DNA of 64,000 nucleotides from Glebionis coronaria. Taxonomy: Eukaryota > Streptophyta > Magnoliopsida > Asterales > Asteraceae. Positions 23,311 to 35,086 of this stretch are shown here, one piece after another; the stretch's first letter is position 1; each line of letters begins with the position of its first letter. The position numbers and the translations under genes are program-made. The notes under the pieces were generated by a model. The model was not told the origin of the DNA and did no database searches. It saw only the letters and a program-made list of their open reading frames with translations. Location of the stretch: positions 530,373,079 through 530,437,078 of the forward strand of contig CM046875.1 in NCBI GenBank assembly GCA_025667525.1. The letters run 5' to 3'.

Positions 23311-23375
23311 CAGAAGTAGCTACGCGGTTGGGCTGTGAACCTCTACGGTCCTGCTCTCGTCCGTTGCTATGATTC

Positions 23376-23449
23376 CTGGTAGAAGATGCTGAAGTGTCAG
23401 AATTATGAATCATAAAGCATATAACATAAAAATGAGTAAGTTTAGGGAC
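23376..23449 (-). other. Gag intron 2 of Chromo-3 (74 bp)
   Basis: Minus-strand GTCCCTAAAC...CTTCTACCAG between AGTAGCAG and GAATCATAGC. Phase 2. The first six bases GTCCCT are shared with Chromo-1. An alternative acceptor CACTTCAG lies 15 bases upstream but would open an in-frame stop. Confidence 0.74.
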
Positions 23450-23596
23450 CTGCTACTGTTGGAGTTGTTGGCGTTGTTACGGTAATTGTCATTACCGCCA
23501 CGCCTATCCGAAGCAGGACGGTCATGAGTCTGACCGTTACCCTTAGGCTGATTATGTTGCTGAGTGGCCAGTTAGGACCGGTCCCCAGTCTTCTGC

Positions 23597-23682
23597 CTGA
23601 AAGATGCAATTGTATAGAGAAAGATAAATATTTGGATAGTACCGAATTAAAAGAAATGATCATCGCTGATGACGAAATATAC
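23597..23682 (-). other. Gag intron 1 of Chromo-3 (86 bp)
   Basis: Minus-strand GTATATTTCG...CATCTTTCAG between exon ends GACAAGAG and GCAGAAGACT. Phase 2, at the same codon as in Chromo-1. Confidence 0.74.
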
Positions 23683-24407
23683 CTCTTGTCAGGTCTTTCT
23701 GCCTCTCTAAACTCATCCATCTCTTGCAGCATCTCCAACTTACGGGTTGCATCTGCCACCTGTGCCACCGTATTAAAAGTAGCACACACCAAGTTATTGG
23801 CGACAAACGTGCGAAGAGCCCAACGAAAGTGGTACACCTGCTCCTCTGCAGTCCCTGCTGCTGCACCAAGGAATCCAGCTAGTAGAAGAAACCTTCGCAT
23901 GAACTCATTGCTGTTTTCCTTAGCTCTCTGCCTAATACCATGATACTCCCTCTTGAGCTTATCCTGTTCAGCTTTCGGGAAGAACTGCCCCATAACCAAC
24001 TCCTTAAATTGTGCCTAAGTCAAGCCATTCACCCAATCGTCGCCTCTAATAAACAGCTTAAGTGCCTTCCACCATGCAAGCACCTTCCCTTCAAACTTGT
24101 AACAAGCTAACATTGCCTTAAAGACAGGGTCGCATCCCATTGCGTCAAAGATCTTCTCAATGTGAGCTACCCAGCTCTCAGCCTCAACGGGGTTGTCAGT
24201 CTGCTCGAAAGATTTCGGATGCTGCTTATTGAATCGCTCCAGCCATGTGATCAGGGTAGCTGGAGGTGGAGGAGGAGGATGCTGAGGGTGCTGATTGTTG
24301 GCAGCTTGCACCTTGGTCCGAATTTCATTCCTCAGTTGAGGAAGCATGGCTTGCATAGTAGCCTGAACTACTGCATTCAGTTGCTCTTGTTCACATGTGA
24401 GAACCAT

Positions 24408-24814
24408 CTGAAAGTATAAAACAAAATGCAATGATTAATCTGATTAACATAATATATAAACATGAAAAAAAAATTATGCATATAAACATGAAAAAAAATT
24501 ATGCTTGAAAACAGTGTAGGAATACATGATAAATGAAAATGACAAGGGTTTGGGTGAACGCCTATGGGTCGGTTCACCAAACAAAATGACATGACGAGGA
24601 TGAACGCCTATGGGTCTGTTCATCAAAATAAAATGATTCGATTAAAAGCACATGCGACTAAATATGACCAATCCTGTACCAACCATTACTTAGTCAAAAT
24701 TCCTGCGACAATGATACATGAAACAAATGCATGAAAACAGTCAGTTCTAAGAAGACCATGGTGATTACCCACTAATCACAGGTCATGTTTTAGAGCCTAC
24801 AGGTCGAAGCCTTG
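24408..24814 (-). other. Chromo-3 leader between PBS and gag
   Basis: Non-coding, with a directly repeated CATATAAACATGAAAAAAAA near 24460-24500 and two copies of the CGCCTATGGGTC phrase. It is homologous in part to the Chromo-1 leader. Confidence 0.6.
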
Positions 24815-24826
24815 GCTCTGATACCA
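24815..24826 (-). other. Primer binding site of Chromo-3 (initiator tRNA-Met type)
   Basis: Minus strand TGGTATCAGAGC, four bases after the LTR end. Confidence 0.9.
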
Positions 24827-24830
24827 TAAT

Positions 24831-27816
24831 TGTAACACCCTATTTTGGTAAATGGAATATCACAGGATAATTATGGCGTGTCATCAAAGCATGGAAGGTA
24901 AATGTCCAAAACTATTAAAATGACCATGAATGGGAATACTGGAAACAAACATCGGTAGTCCAAGAATAAGCTCACACACATAAATATAAGTACTGAAATG
25001 GAAAAGGACTAAACAATGTCCAAAGAAATAAAGTAACGTAATGTATGGAAATACATAAAGTAATGAAGGCTAGATAGCTTCCATCCGTACGCACATACTC
25101 TCAAAGTCTATGAGAGTCCCTGAGCACCTGCCGTTTGGGAACATGAAAGGAAAACAGCTGAGCATAACGCCTAGTGAATGGATATACAAGCATAACATGA
25201 AATGACATAAACACAATAAGACTAATAGCAGCGGAAATGTATAAGTCCTATAGAACCTGGAACATGTTCATAAAACTGGTTTTATAGTTTGAAAATAGTT
25301 ATGTTTTTATATGAAAAATGTATTTAATTAGCCAATAGCCATATAGGTCATGAGGTTCCACCATGCATGAATACTTGGAGGGGTGACCTCATCATACAAT
25401 TAGAGGGGATGCCTCTAATTTATTAGTCTGGGTAGGAGGGATCAACTCCTTGTGAAGGATGCAAGGCACACACCACATTCACCATGAAAATCCTGTAAAA
25501 CATGTAACTATGATGCACCCATACGCCCCACATGATAATATAAATATATGGCCAAAACTGTAAAGGGACGCCACGAGCAATCACTCCGCCGTAGGGAAGT
25601 CATAACACTTGTGCCTCTAGTGTTATGGTTATGGTACCTCCATAACTAGGTGACATGGCATGCATGTATATGGCTTAAGCATTTAAAACTAAACATAAGC
25701 AAATCAAAACATATAAAATAAATACTTGGGGAAAACAGTTGGCTACAAACGGGGGATCCTAATAAGAAAAGAAAATGTCCATACTGAAGGACGAAATATT
25801 CGTACCTTGTGTCCAGTGAACGAGGAAGGATGAAAGGATAAAAAGTCCTACTCCGACCTCACTAAAGCTACATAAATAAGGGACATGTGTAAGTTGTCTG
25901 ATTACTGAGTATGTTACTGGTTCTTGTATGTTCTTAGCTTGTTTTATATGTTCTTGTCTTATTTTACTGTTTTAAATGATATACTATATAACTCATGTAT
26001 TTCATGTCTTCTGATTATGTATTATCTTGTAGTCTTGTATTATTATACTTGTTGTGTAATAATAAGTAACTTTCTAAAAATAGCAGGTTTCCAAAACTAG
26101 AAAGTTTCCAAAAATAGAAAGTTTCAAAAAATAAAAAGTTTCCAAAAATAGAAAGTTTCTAAAAATATATCGGTTTCTAAAAAAAGAAAGTCTCTAAAAA
26201 TAGTAAGTTTCCTGAAATAGAAAGTTTCCATAATTAGAAATAAGCTGGATTAATAAGCTAATAATATAAGCTAGTATTGACTGGCTAAAAGTTATAAGTC
26301 ATGTAATTAATATCATAGTTTATTAATTAAATACTATAGGTTATAACTGATTATTAATTAATAATAACAGTTTATGTTTTATTAATTAATAATATATCAT
26401 GTTTAATTAATAAACTATAGGTTCTACAAATTTAATTAAGTCATGGTTTAATTAAATTAAGTCTAATAAAATACTTAGGTTAACATGTATTATTAATTTT
26501 AATTAATAAACCTAAGTCATGAATTATTAATTAATTATAAGTTCATGTTTTAATAATTAATTAGTAAAACTATAGTCTAAATTAAATGACAATTATACTT
26601 AGGTTAAAACATGTATTATTTATAAAATAATATAAACTAAGTCATGTTTAAATTAAATTAATTATTAATCATCTTAAATTAATTTAATTAACCTTGTAAA
26701 AATATAACTTGCAAATCATCCCGAGCTCGAATCCGGAGACAAAACCAAAAACCCGAACATAAACCACCACCCACAGTCGCGGCTGCGGTGGCGGCTGGTG
26801 GTTACGCTGCCAAAAGAGACGGTTGATGTCGCTGCTGTGCCGTGGCTACCCACTGACTGAACAAGGTTCCCACCGGTAGTAGACCGGTGGTTTCCCCTGC
26901 TGCGCTCGTTGTTCCCCCTGCTCGAACCAAACAGCCACCGGCTTAAGCCGGTGGTTCCTGCTGTTAGACCGAAACACATACCGAACCCTTTAGGGGGTCT
27001 CGGTTGTGGACCATGTGCACCGAGAGTCTCATGACTCTCGGTTTGAGGGCTGCGGAACCAAACACAAACCAAACAACCCCTTTTCCTTGTTTAATCTAAT
27101 CCAATACATGTTTTTATTAATTATCTTAAGATCAAAACTTACATGTTCATAATTAATATAAAGAATTAATAAGATGAGGTTTATGAATATACCAAATGCG
27201 TGATTAAAAGGAGGTTAAGAACACAAACACGAACACGTATAATCCCAAGATCAAAATCAAACGACTCTCTCCTTTTCCTCCTTGTGATGCCACGGCTATA
27301 GCTTCAATGGGGGCTAGGGTTTTTAATTTTTCTTTAAAATAATATTTTATGAAAACTCTGTGTTTTAGTTTTCCTTTAGTTAAACCAAAAATGGGCTTGG
27401 GCCCCCTCTTTGTCTCCCTTGTCTGCGGCTACCAAGGCCCACCAGGCCAAACCCGTTCATTTTCCATGTTTAAGTAATTTACGTCTTCGTTCGTTTTAAA
27501 TATTCGTCCTAGTTCGTGCTTAATGTTCGTGTTACTTATACTTCGTATATATATCATGTTCTAATGGTCGTGCTATAATTATTATACGTAATAATTATCG
27601 TGTTCATAAATGTTCTGATCATATGTTCATGGTTATAATTATTACACTAATAATTATCGTGTATTATTACGTACTTAATAATTATCGTGCATTAACACGT
27701 ACGTAGTTCCTAAATTTAATGTTCGTGACACGTGTACATGACATAAATGGAAAGTTTTAATTGGTTCGTATGTTTACCTAGTGTACTGTTCATGGTATTT
27801 ATATGCGGGTTTTACA
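24831..27816 (-). mobile_element. 5' LTR of Chromo-3 (3.0 kb)
   Basis: Runs from TGTAACACCC to GGGTTTTACA. It follows the Chromo-1 LTR architecture: leader-proximal blocks, a 17-bp array, an AT-rich TTAATTAA region (26240-26700), a GC-rich block with ACCGGT motifs (26715-27060), and the terminal GTACTGTTCATGGTATTT. Its right end abuts Copia-E1 LTR sequence at 27817, so Chromo-3 inserted into that LTR. No gene is seen; the ORF at 26716-27072 lies in the GC block and resembles nothing. Confidence 0.88.
26068..26239. repeat. 17-bp tandem repeat in the Chromo-3 LTR, about 10 units
   Basis: Units vary around AAGTTTCCAAAAATAGA. The Chromo-1 LTR has about 5 units at the homologous site. Confidence 0.78.
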
Positions 27817-28543
27817 TGTGTATACTTGGATTTGTCTTGTGTAGATCCAAGTTACATGTGCATAATCGAATATGTGTTTTTGAGTTGTAATAAGTCTTGT
27901 GTGTTAGTTCTCGCTAAACTAAAAAGTGACGTGTGTATGTGTCTTGTGAGTTCTCACTAAACTTGAAAGTGAAGAGTTGTGAATATTGGTTCTATCTTTG
28001 GATTAGGGCTTGACATCTAGCCTTGTGTCAGAAAGAAGATAGGTGACGAAGATTGGTTATAGCTTTCGATTAGAAGTCAACATCTAGCCATGTGTCAGAA
28101 AATGGTGAAGTAGGCGAAGTGTGTAGATGGGTCCTAGCTATGATTAGGTCTTGACATTTAGCTTAGTGTCAAAAAATAATGTAAGCGACGTTGTAAGGTT
28201 TTCTCCGCCAATAAGGGAGCTTGTGGATATAGTGGAAATCTCGAATAAGGTGTATTCGAGGAGTGGAGTAGGAACGAAGAGAGAGCTTCGTTGTCGAACC
28301 ACTATAAATCTTTGTGTCGTACCTTAGGTTGTTTCTTTCCTTACTCTTTACTTATGCTTTCATTCTTACATTGCACTTCATTGTTACTAGATATTGCTAA
28401 TACATTAGAATTGAACCTAATAACTATGAAACTAGTTTCAAGTAAAAGGTAATTTTGGGACAAACCTAATTAAAAGAACTTTTTAATTAGGACCTTAAAC
28501 AAGAGAAACTATTCAACCCCCCCCCCCCCTTCTAGTTTCTACA
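27817..28543 (+). mobile_element. Copia-E1 LTR, 3' part
   Basis: Homologous to 37958-38666 of Copia-E2, including the phrases AACTTGGATTTG-like, GACATCTAGCC and CGAACCACTATAAATC. It ends in a C-homopolymer followed by CTTCTAGTTTCTACA at 28543, then the PBS. Its 5' portion is displaced by Chromo-3. Confidence 0.82.
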
Positions 28544-28545
28544 AC

Positions 28546-28557
28546 TGGTATCAGAGC
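28546..28557 (+). other. Primer binding site of Copia-E1
   Basis: TGGTATCAGAGC, an exact initiator-Met primer site two bases after the LTR end. The element reads on the plus strand. Confidence 0.9.
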
Positions 28558-28935
28558 GATGGTCACTCAAGATCTTTGAAGTATATTGTGCTTTAAAGCT
28601 TGGATCGATCTATTGTCTCCTCAAATTAGAAGGGTTCATTGTATTAAAGTTTCTCTTTGGCTAAAACTATTTTTTCAATAAAAATAGACCTTTTAATTGG
28701 TAATTTAGCATCCTATCTTGATTAGTAGTTTATATGCATTTTAGATTTTCTCTAGAAATGTATCTACTAGTTTGTATCTTGTTTTGTGTAGGTACTCAGG
28801 AAGATTAATCATTAACTTGATTGTGGATTAAGTTACTTGCACTCGTAGAAGACGCATATCCTTTTGATCTCCAACATCATAGGAAGATGATATCAAGATT
28901 GGTGATTGTGATACTAGTCCTTAAGACTTAGTATG
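28558..28935 (+). other. Copia-E1 leader, first part
   Basis: Non-coding. Homologous to the Copia-E2 leader starting at 60266 (AAGATCTTTGAAGTATATTG). The last five bases (28931-28935, GTATG) are the TSD of the solo LTR. Confidence 0.72.
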
Positions 28936-29464
28936 TGTTGGAGCATAGTTTGGCTAGGCCGATTCGATGACTCTCCTGGGTCGTTAATCGTCTTCCCCGA
29001 TACTGAGTAATGCTACAAACAAAGATAAACCGGTTAGACGTGGACCCGAGGCCGAAGCCCTGGGGTCCACCTCTGAAGGTCAAGTTAGTATCGGGATGAT
29101 ATATTGTATATGAGGTGTAAGTATAAAGGATAACCTGATGTAGAATGAGACCCCTAGCCCTGTTTATATAGTGCTAGGGTTTCTTGAAGGATAAGTTAGG
29201 TGTGTGTGGGCCGTGGGCCTGTCGGGCCGAGCACATTACCGACTGTACGTCGACATGTCCCCTAGTGTAGTATGATATGCTCCATGATCATGTTATGCTA
29301 GACTCATCGTGTATCATGCTCACTAAACAACCGCGTGCGGCTTGCTGCTAGGACATCCTCGTGGGTTGTCCGTAACATATGGCTCCACTCGTAATGGGCT
29401 ACTTTTAGCGAAAAGATGATGGTTTGGGGTTACGAATAGTGAGCGTAGCTACTATACGTCATCA
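28936..29464 (-). mobile_element. Solo LTR (Tat-like family) with perfect TSD
   Basis: 529 bp running from TGTTGGAGC to ACGTCATCA, flanked on both sides by GTATG (28931-28935 and 29465-29469). No internal region remains, so this is a solo LTR left by LTR-LTR recombination. Transcription would be on the minus strand (TATA box revealed by comparison with 224-230). The copy at 1-458 is its inverted relative. Confidence 0.92.
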
Positions 29465-29469
29465 GTATG

Positions 29470-30737
29470 CACTTTGGTCAAGTTTGGGTGTAGCTTTGGT
29501 TCTTAGAAGACTTGGAATGCACTTTGCGGCTAAGGTTTGTTTTCGTCCTTCGACACTCTCTTTTGATCATTACTTGACTATGTGATTGCTCTTGGCATCT
29601 TTGTCTTGACATTTGTTTCTAGTATGTGATTCTATTCTTTTACCCTCTCTAACATTCATGGTCTTAGATACTTGACTTACTTAGGTGTTGTAGAGTAAGT
29701 TAGTAGTAGCGTAAAGTATCAAGCATGATTTATATGGTTTGCAACTCATACGGTTAGTAGGCCCTATATCATGTGTAATAGAGCTCATCTCTAATATGAT
29801 TGATTAGTACTTTGAGATACCAAACTACATCATATGTTGTATTTAGGATATTACACATTTAGAAATGAAATATTCCAAGGATAATATCATTGTAATCCTA
29901 AGCAATTATTTTTGTCCGATCACGTGGGAGAGAAAGTGAATCTTTACCCTTGCTCGTATTTTGTAGAAGTTTAAGACATCTGTTTGTAAGTGTTCTTAAA
30001 CTATATAACAAAATTGCTTGGTATGGTTCATTACCAAAGTCGTTTAGACTTTTGCCGGAAAGGCACGTCTTAAACCACTATAGATGACACAAGCTCTTCG
30101 TTTTTACAACTTGAAGATTTTCACTCATCTCTTGAGCATTGAACTTAGCCTTGATTCACTCCAATTGATTTCTCTCTACCTTCTCTTTTCTTACGAGTAG
30201 TCGTTTTTCTGTATCGGTCTAATTCAGTCTTTTTCGGTCTCGATTTAGCTCGTAATCCTTCATTAAGGAATTATAATCTAGTTTTGAAATAGTCCAATGA
30301 TTTCCAAAAGGCTTGATATATGTTTTAAGTATTTTATAAAAACTTGGTTTCAAAATTTTCTTTCATTTTCTTGGTTAAAACACTACTTCTGTCGGCGGTT
30401 CTTCAATTGTCGTGGTTCTAATGCGCGGTTTGAATTCCTTGTGATTTCACTAAAACCCACTTATTGAACAAATCCGAATTTTAAGTAAAGTATTTTGGTT
30501 GAATTATGAAATTGACATGAACTCTTGAACACATTGGTAATTGCATTTATAATGCTTACCTAAAAATGAATTTTGATAAACCAATGTTCAAGTTCATGTT
30601 TGATTTTACATAATTCATGTGTACTTGTCAAAGATAAAATTGCTACATTGTGGAAATGATAATGTTAAGGATTAATCCTTTGGTTAGTCAAGTAATTGAT
30701 TAACAAACTCTTATGATTTTGAATTCTTTCCAATATA
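29470..30737 (+). other. Copia-E1 leader, second part
   Basis: Continues the leader after the solo LTR. It is homologous to 60640-61057 as far as about 29880 (for example AAGTATCAAGCATGATTTAT). The remainder, to 30737, has no counterpart here. No ORF above 60 codons is supported. It ends at the left edge of the candidate Helitron. Confidence 0.68.
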
Positions 30738-30837
30738 TCTATAATATATATATGGGGCTAAGTTTGACATAGGAAAATAAAATAGCGCCATGTCATATCC
30801 TACATGGCGTTTTCTTATTGGCTATTGGATTATATCT

Positions 30838-31015
30838 AATTTATTTTGGAAACTAAATCTTTTTTTTAGCAAACGATATATATTTAGGGCATATTTATTT
30901 TTTATTTCGGAAACAAAATCTTTGTTATTAATCGGCATTTTATTTTCTATTTTGGAAACTAAATCTTTGTTATCAATCGGCATTATTTTCTTATTTCCAA
31001 ACCAAATTTTTGATA
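30838..31015 (+). repeat. Imperfect ~45-bp tandem repeat near the Helitron 5' end
   Basis: Three to four copies of a unit containing TTTGGAAACTAAATCTTTGT and AATCGGCATT. It generates an ORF at 30790-31134 whose protein repeats ETKSLLxIGI. The ORF is probably a by-product. Confidence 0.65.
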
Positions 31016-31559
31016 TTGATATGTATCATATATTTATCAGTATTTATCGAAACCCTAATTTTCTTTTCTCATGTGCGTGTGATTTCATGGTGTTCGATAC
31101 ACCTTCTTATCATATTAAAAAACTACACGGCTAACTGACAGATTGGGTATGCATATGTTCTATTTTGCAGGTTATCTGTCGTAAGATGCGTGAAATCATG
31201 GAGGTCACTCTTTTCTTATGTAGGTTCTTGGAGTTGCCATCATCACCCTTTGTAAAATTCACCAAGTCATCTGTTGAGATGAAAAAACTGTAAGTTTGTG
31301 GAAAATATTAATCACATAACCCATAAAAAAACAAAAGAGTTTTATGACATGAAGGGGAACACATAACCCATTCAGTAATCAGATATTAAACCTAATTGAA
31401 TGTTTCTTAAATTTTTCTTATAATATTGATGCTGACAGGTTTATAGAATTGCATGACAATGGCAGAAGTAAAGGATCGTCTGATAACATGCAAGCTACGT
31501 CAAAACTATCAATCTATCTTTATATTTTATGCTATTCTGATTAGGTCAGGTGAAGCGGG

Positions 31560-31680
31560 TTTGAAGCATTAGATCCCTATACAAAGGCACAGGCCGTGTG
31601 GGAGACACTAGACGTCATTCAGTATCCAGCTTGGACGTTGTTATATGCTTCCGGGTATCTTTGCTTGTCTAAGGGTAAAT
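31560..31680 (+). pseudogene. Coding-like fragment of unknown origin inside the Helitron
   Basis: An open frame of about 40 codons with clear protein character: PYTKAQAVWETLDVIQYPAW followed by a hydrophobic stretch. It is bounded upstream by a stop and downstream by intron-like sequence. I do not recognise the parent gene. It is most simply a captured exon. Confidence 0.4.
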
Positions 31681-31986
31681 TTGTTTTCTATTATCCAATG
31701 TTGATAATCTTGATGTTTAGAAGTAACGCCGTAACGAGGTGTGTAACTGCCAAGAAAGTGTTGTGACATAACACTTCAAAACCTTTTTTTTTGACAAGTT
31801 ACCGGTCACTAACCTCAGATCCCTGGCTGAAACGTTGCTTTATACAGTAGTAGAAAAGGATGTTCAAGTTGTTGTCATCCGATGGGACGAAAAACAAGTA
31901 GTTTGAATGAACAATGCTAAACACTGTTAGGTACTGCGACCTCTTTTAAATGTGACTGATGATCTGATTTTTTTGCGATGTGTTAG

Positions 31987-32101
31987 GTACCGTGAGCTAG
32001 CTAGCCAAATTGACGAGGCTCTAGGATTCATTCTTGCTGATGGTCTTACAATTGATCATCCTATCATGACTACCACAGATATCTCGACATCACACGAATG
32101 T
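31987..32101 (+). pseudogene. Captured exon of class II DAHP synthase
   Basis: After an acceptor-like GTGTTAG the frame reads [20 protein letters not shown], then [18 protein letters not shown]. This matches the plant 3-deoxy-D-arabino-heptulosonate 7-phosphate synthase segment around [16 protein letters not shown], the shikimate-pathway entry enzyme of plastids. The family residues are from memory. The frame ends soon after Cys in a stop, where the real enzyme continues, so this is a fragment captured by the Helitron. It has no gene function on its own. Confidence 0.8.
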
Positions 32102-32557
32102 AAAAAGATTACCATTTTGGGGATGCATTAAATTACCCGTTCTGACCCGAATCCAGTAAAATATGTGTAAGTATTTATAACTTTAGAATTTTATTATACC
32201 GATATAACAAGGCTCACTCACTCATTGTATCTTTTACTACCATGTTGTCTATCCTTTTTTCTATTATTTAATTTCCTGTTACAGTGAGTTTAGATTTGTA
32301 GCACGTCGTTGATCAAGGGCATAATTGACAGGGACTGATGAACTGTATGAGCAAGTAAATTACTTGAAAGTCGAATTTAACAGGTAATATGTTTTCTATT
32401 GATTTTCTAAATGGAATCAGTTCGTGATATCAGCAATGTCTAATGATGTTTGTTTATTCTTTGTCTTTTACTAGCAGCAGGTAAGGTTTCGGTTAGTTTT
32501 GTTTGTTACAGTTTCCAAACATGGTAGGGGCTCTTTTACGAAATGATTTTAGGTTTT

Positions 32558-32635
32558 GAGGAGTCGACGAAGCATAAAAAGCAACCTACAATGGCTGTGA
32601 TTATTGTTCGTCATGGGCAAGACAGAAACATTAAG
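32558..32635 (+). pseudogene. Probable second DAHP synthase exon remnant
   Basis: The frame reads KKQPTMAVIIVRHGQDRNIK and ends at a donor-like AAG|GTAC. It resembles the class II DAHP synthase segment whose core is VIVRMGAENMR. Similarity is partial (IVR, G, N, K shared), but the order and distance after the exon at 31987 are right. The alternative reading as a phosphoglycerate-mutase RHG motif is weaker. Confidence 0.45.
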
Positions 32636-33633
32636 GTACAACCCTTCCTAAAATTAGTAGATGTGTTTATATGAACAATGAAGTATGTTATTATTGATCT
32701 AAAATCCGTGAAACATATATCCTGTCAATCCGTGAAACATCAATCTAAAATTATGAAATGTTACTCATACCCACTTGAGCATCAGGATTATTGCATCTTC
32801 CCAGCCCTCTTATCAAGATTTTGTTATATACAAATGGGATATGTGTGATGGAGTATCCGGCATAATGAAGGGAAGAATATGCAAAGAATTCCATTGGCAG
32901 AATTAGGCTGACCGGGAAAACCCAATGCTTATAGAAGATTTGTCAGATGGTGAAAAGGGCCATGTATTTTTAGGCTTATTAGCCAGATCGTTGGCTTCTG
33001 AGACATAGGTGTGAAAATAGACTACAAGGCGGTGGAATGGTGATATTTTGGGTTTCAAAGAGCATATGATGACTATGGATGGTCCATTGGGTTAGATCAG
33101 TAGAGTGGTTTCGTTATGATAGGGTACATATTACACTGAGTTCTAGATGAATTATAAGTTTTACGAAGTATTATTCAAGGAAAACTAATTCCAGTGTTCT
33201 GTATGTGTTTTTGCGAAAGTGTGTATATATAGAGCTAAGTTGATGTGCATTTAATTGTTTTGTTCATGAAATGTACAAGATTAGTAATGGCCATGGTTTA
33301 GGCAAACCGTCGAACCACATATGCATTGTTCAATATTTTTATCTCCCTGTAGTACATATCATATATAGCTTAAGTAGTGATAACTCCCTTAAGCTTTTAA
33401 GCATTTACATAAGTTCTTATGTAGGCAGGGATTTAGTTTTGAAGCTGTTATGTAGAAGTAGTTGCTTTTAGCCACAAAAGGTAGGATATTTTTCAGTTCC
33501 ATATTAACCACGTAACTCATTGGCTGTTGTTTATATCATTTCTCTTGCCAAAAGAGGCACTGCTTTATATATGTTCTTATCTGATGTGTGTTGGACATTA
33601 AAATTGTTAAGGAGTAGATGATTTGGACGATAA

Positions 33634-33663
33634 CTAGCGTCGTACCTGTCCAACGGGCGGGGT
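33634..33663 (-). other. Second Helitron-like 3' end, opposite strand
   Basis: On the minus strand the order is stem CCCGCCC, loop GTT, stem GGACAGG (two G-T pairs), six bases, then CTAG (33634-33637 on plus). It is the inverted counterpart of 36708-36738 and marks a Helitron inserted the other way, whose 5' end I could not place. Confidence 0.5.
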
Positions 33664-35077
33664 TGTTTCATTTATTATATTACCTCATACCCAACTTTAT
33701 GATTTTTCTTTCACCTCTTAATGTAACTTCATCCATGAAGATGGTTATTTTATATGTTTGTAAGTTTTAATTTATGGCTTGTATATATCCAATCTCAGTG
33801 TGGCCAGTTGTAGCAACAGATGGGTACGCGACAACAACATAATATGTTGCACGAGATATGCAACAAAGGCTTCCAACAACAGGACAACATCAAGTCCTTT
33901 ATCTCTTAAACTTACAGCCCATATGTCATTTGTGTATGTTCAGGACTAAAATTTATGGAGAGCTCACCCTTTCAAGAGCACAAATAGACATTGTGAGAGA
34001 CGTTGAAAACCATGGGTCAAGTCAGTTATTTTGATTCAGTTTAATTCTTATCAAATCTAGATAATACTAGTTTTTATTTTTGGTGCAATTGAGTAGCAGA
34101 TGCAATCATCTCATTGTTTCTTTATTTCTTTTTTCTTAGTCAAATAATCAACAAGTCTTTTACCCATTAGCTGAATGTATTGAGGGGTTTCACTCATATA
34201 TTTTCTTGATGATGCAAGCTGCTCAAAATATTGTACTGAATAACAAAAAGATTGTTTTCAAACGATGATACAGTTAGCACTCCCACAGACTTATATTAAA
34301 ACAAGTTTTTCACTTCGGTTTTCAAGTTTAATAATTTGGTTGTCCTTTAAAGCTGTGTTTTTATATGAAAATAACTTAAGCTAAAAGGAAACAGGTCACA
34401 TGTGGCGAAACACCCAAAGTGTATATCAAATCATGTTAGCCAAATGATCATATTTACTTAAGAATATTTAATATTTAATAGCTTTTGTTATTAATTTTTT
34501 CGACATGAGTGTTGCATCCATTTACGCCTTTTGTTCTGAATAGTTATGCCAAGTCCTGAGTATCCTATGAATTCTTGCATCTAATATGAGTATTTCATTA
34601 TTGAAATGGTCTTTGATACTTGTATTTTACTAACACTGTTTGGGTCGGTTTTTGGCTAAAATCAAAACCGAACCGACATATTCGGTTTTTATAAACCACA
34701 CCGTAACCGTTTGGTTTTAGGCGGTTCGGTTTTTCTTGTTTTAAAAATCTTTTATATTTAAGAAGATATAACACAAATATACAAAAGTTGATAAACTAAA
34801 CAATTAAAACATAAGATACAATTTATGTGGTTGAAAATTATAAGTATCTGATTGTTATAGATAAAAAAAACCAAGTAAACAATTTATTAACCCTAAAGCT
34901 CAAAATGCCAGACATAAAAAACATCCTCATTCTTATTCATCCTCTTGCATAACTCGATGTTATCCGTATGTTTGTAAGGCACATTTACATTACAATAACA
35001 TGCAAGCACGAATTGATATTATTCTAGATACAGGTATTACAATAACATGCAAGCACGAATACATATTATGCGATATA

Positions 35078-35086
35078 GGTATTAAC
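35078..35086. repeat. 9-bp TSD GGTATTAAC, first of three copies
   Basis: GGTATTAAC at 35078-35086, 35496-35504 and 35970-35978. The copies bracket two adjacent MITEs. Confidence 0.8.

Larger units (their letters stand above)
23026..24407 (-). pseudogene. Chromo-3 gag, four exons with three small introns
   Basis: Same design as the Chromo-1 gag. The start is set at the ATG at 24407, which follows an acceptor-like TATACTTTCAG. Exon 1 (24407-23683) contains the capsid core (KAMLACYKFEGKVLAWWKAL, then QFKELVMGQFFPKAEQDKLK and RRFLLLAGFLGAAAGTAEE) with one TAG at 24015-24017. Exon 2 (23596-23450, 147 bp) has one TAA. Exon 3 (23375-23311) is 65 bp. Exon 4 carries CSTCNRRHPGPC and a zinc knuckle, CFKGGQPGHRMKDC, whose second Cys is Gly. 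Spliced phases (2, 2, 1) are preserved. Non-functional because of the stops. Confidence 0.82.
32102..35077. other. Helitron interior without recognised genes
   Basis: Apart from 32558-32635 and the hairpin at 33634, this stretch shows only short coding-like pieces, for example IYGELTLSRAQIDIVRDVEN near 33955-34020 after an acceptor. There is also a block of CGGTTTTT/AAAACCG-type repeats at 34640-34740. A 22-bp phrase, ACAATAACATGCAAGCACGA, occurs twice, at about 34993 and 35038. No complete gene is visible. Confidence 0.5.

Noticed and set aside
28545..28560. tRNA gene at sites reading TGGTATCAGAGC
   Set aside because: Only the 12-base primer complement is present, without any tRNA body.
32610..32625. 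Phosphoglycerate-mutase RHG active site
   Set aside because: The surrounding residues fit the DAHP synthase VIVRMGAEN region in order and spacing after the first exon better, though weakly.
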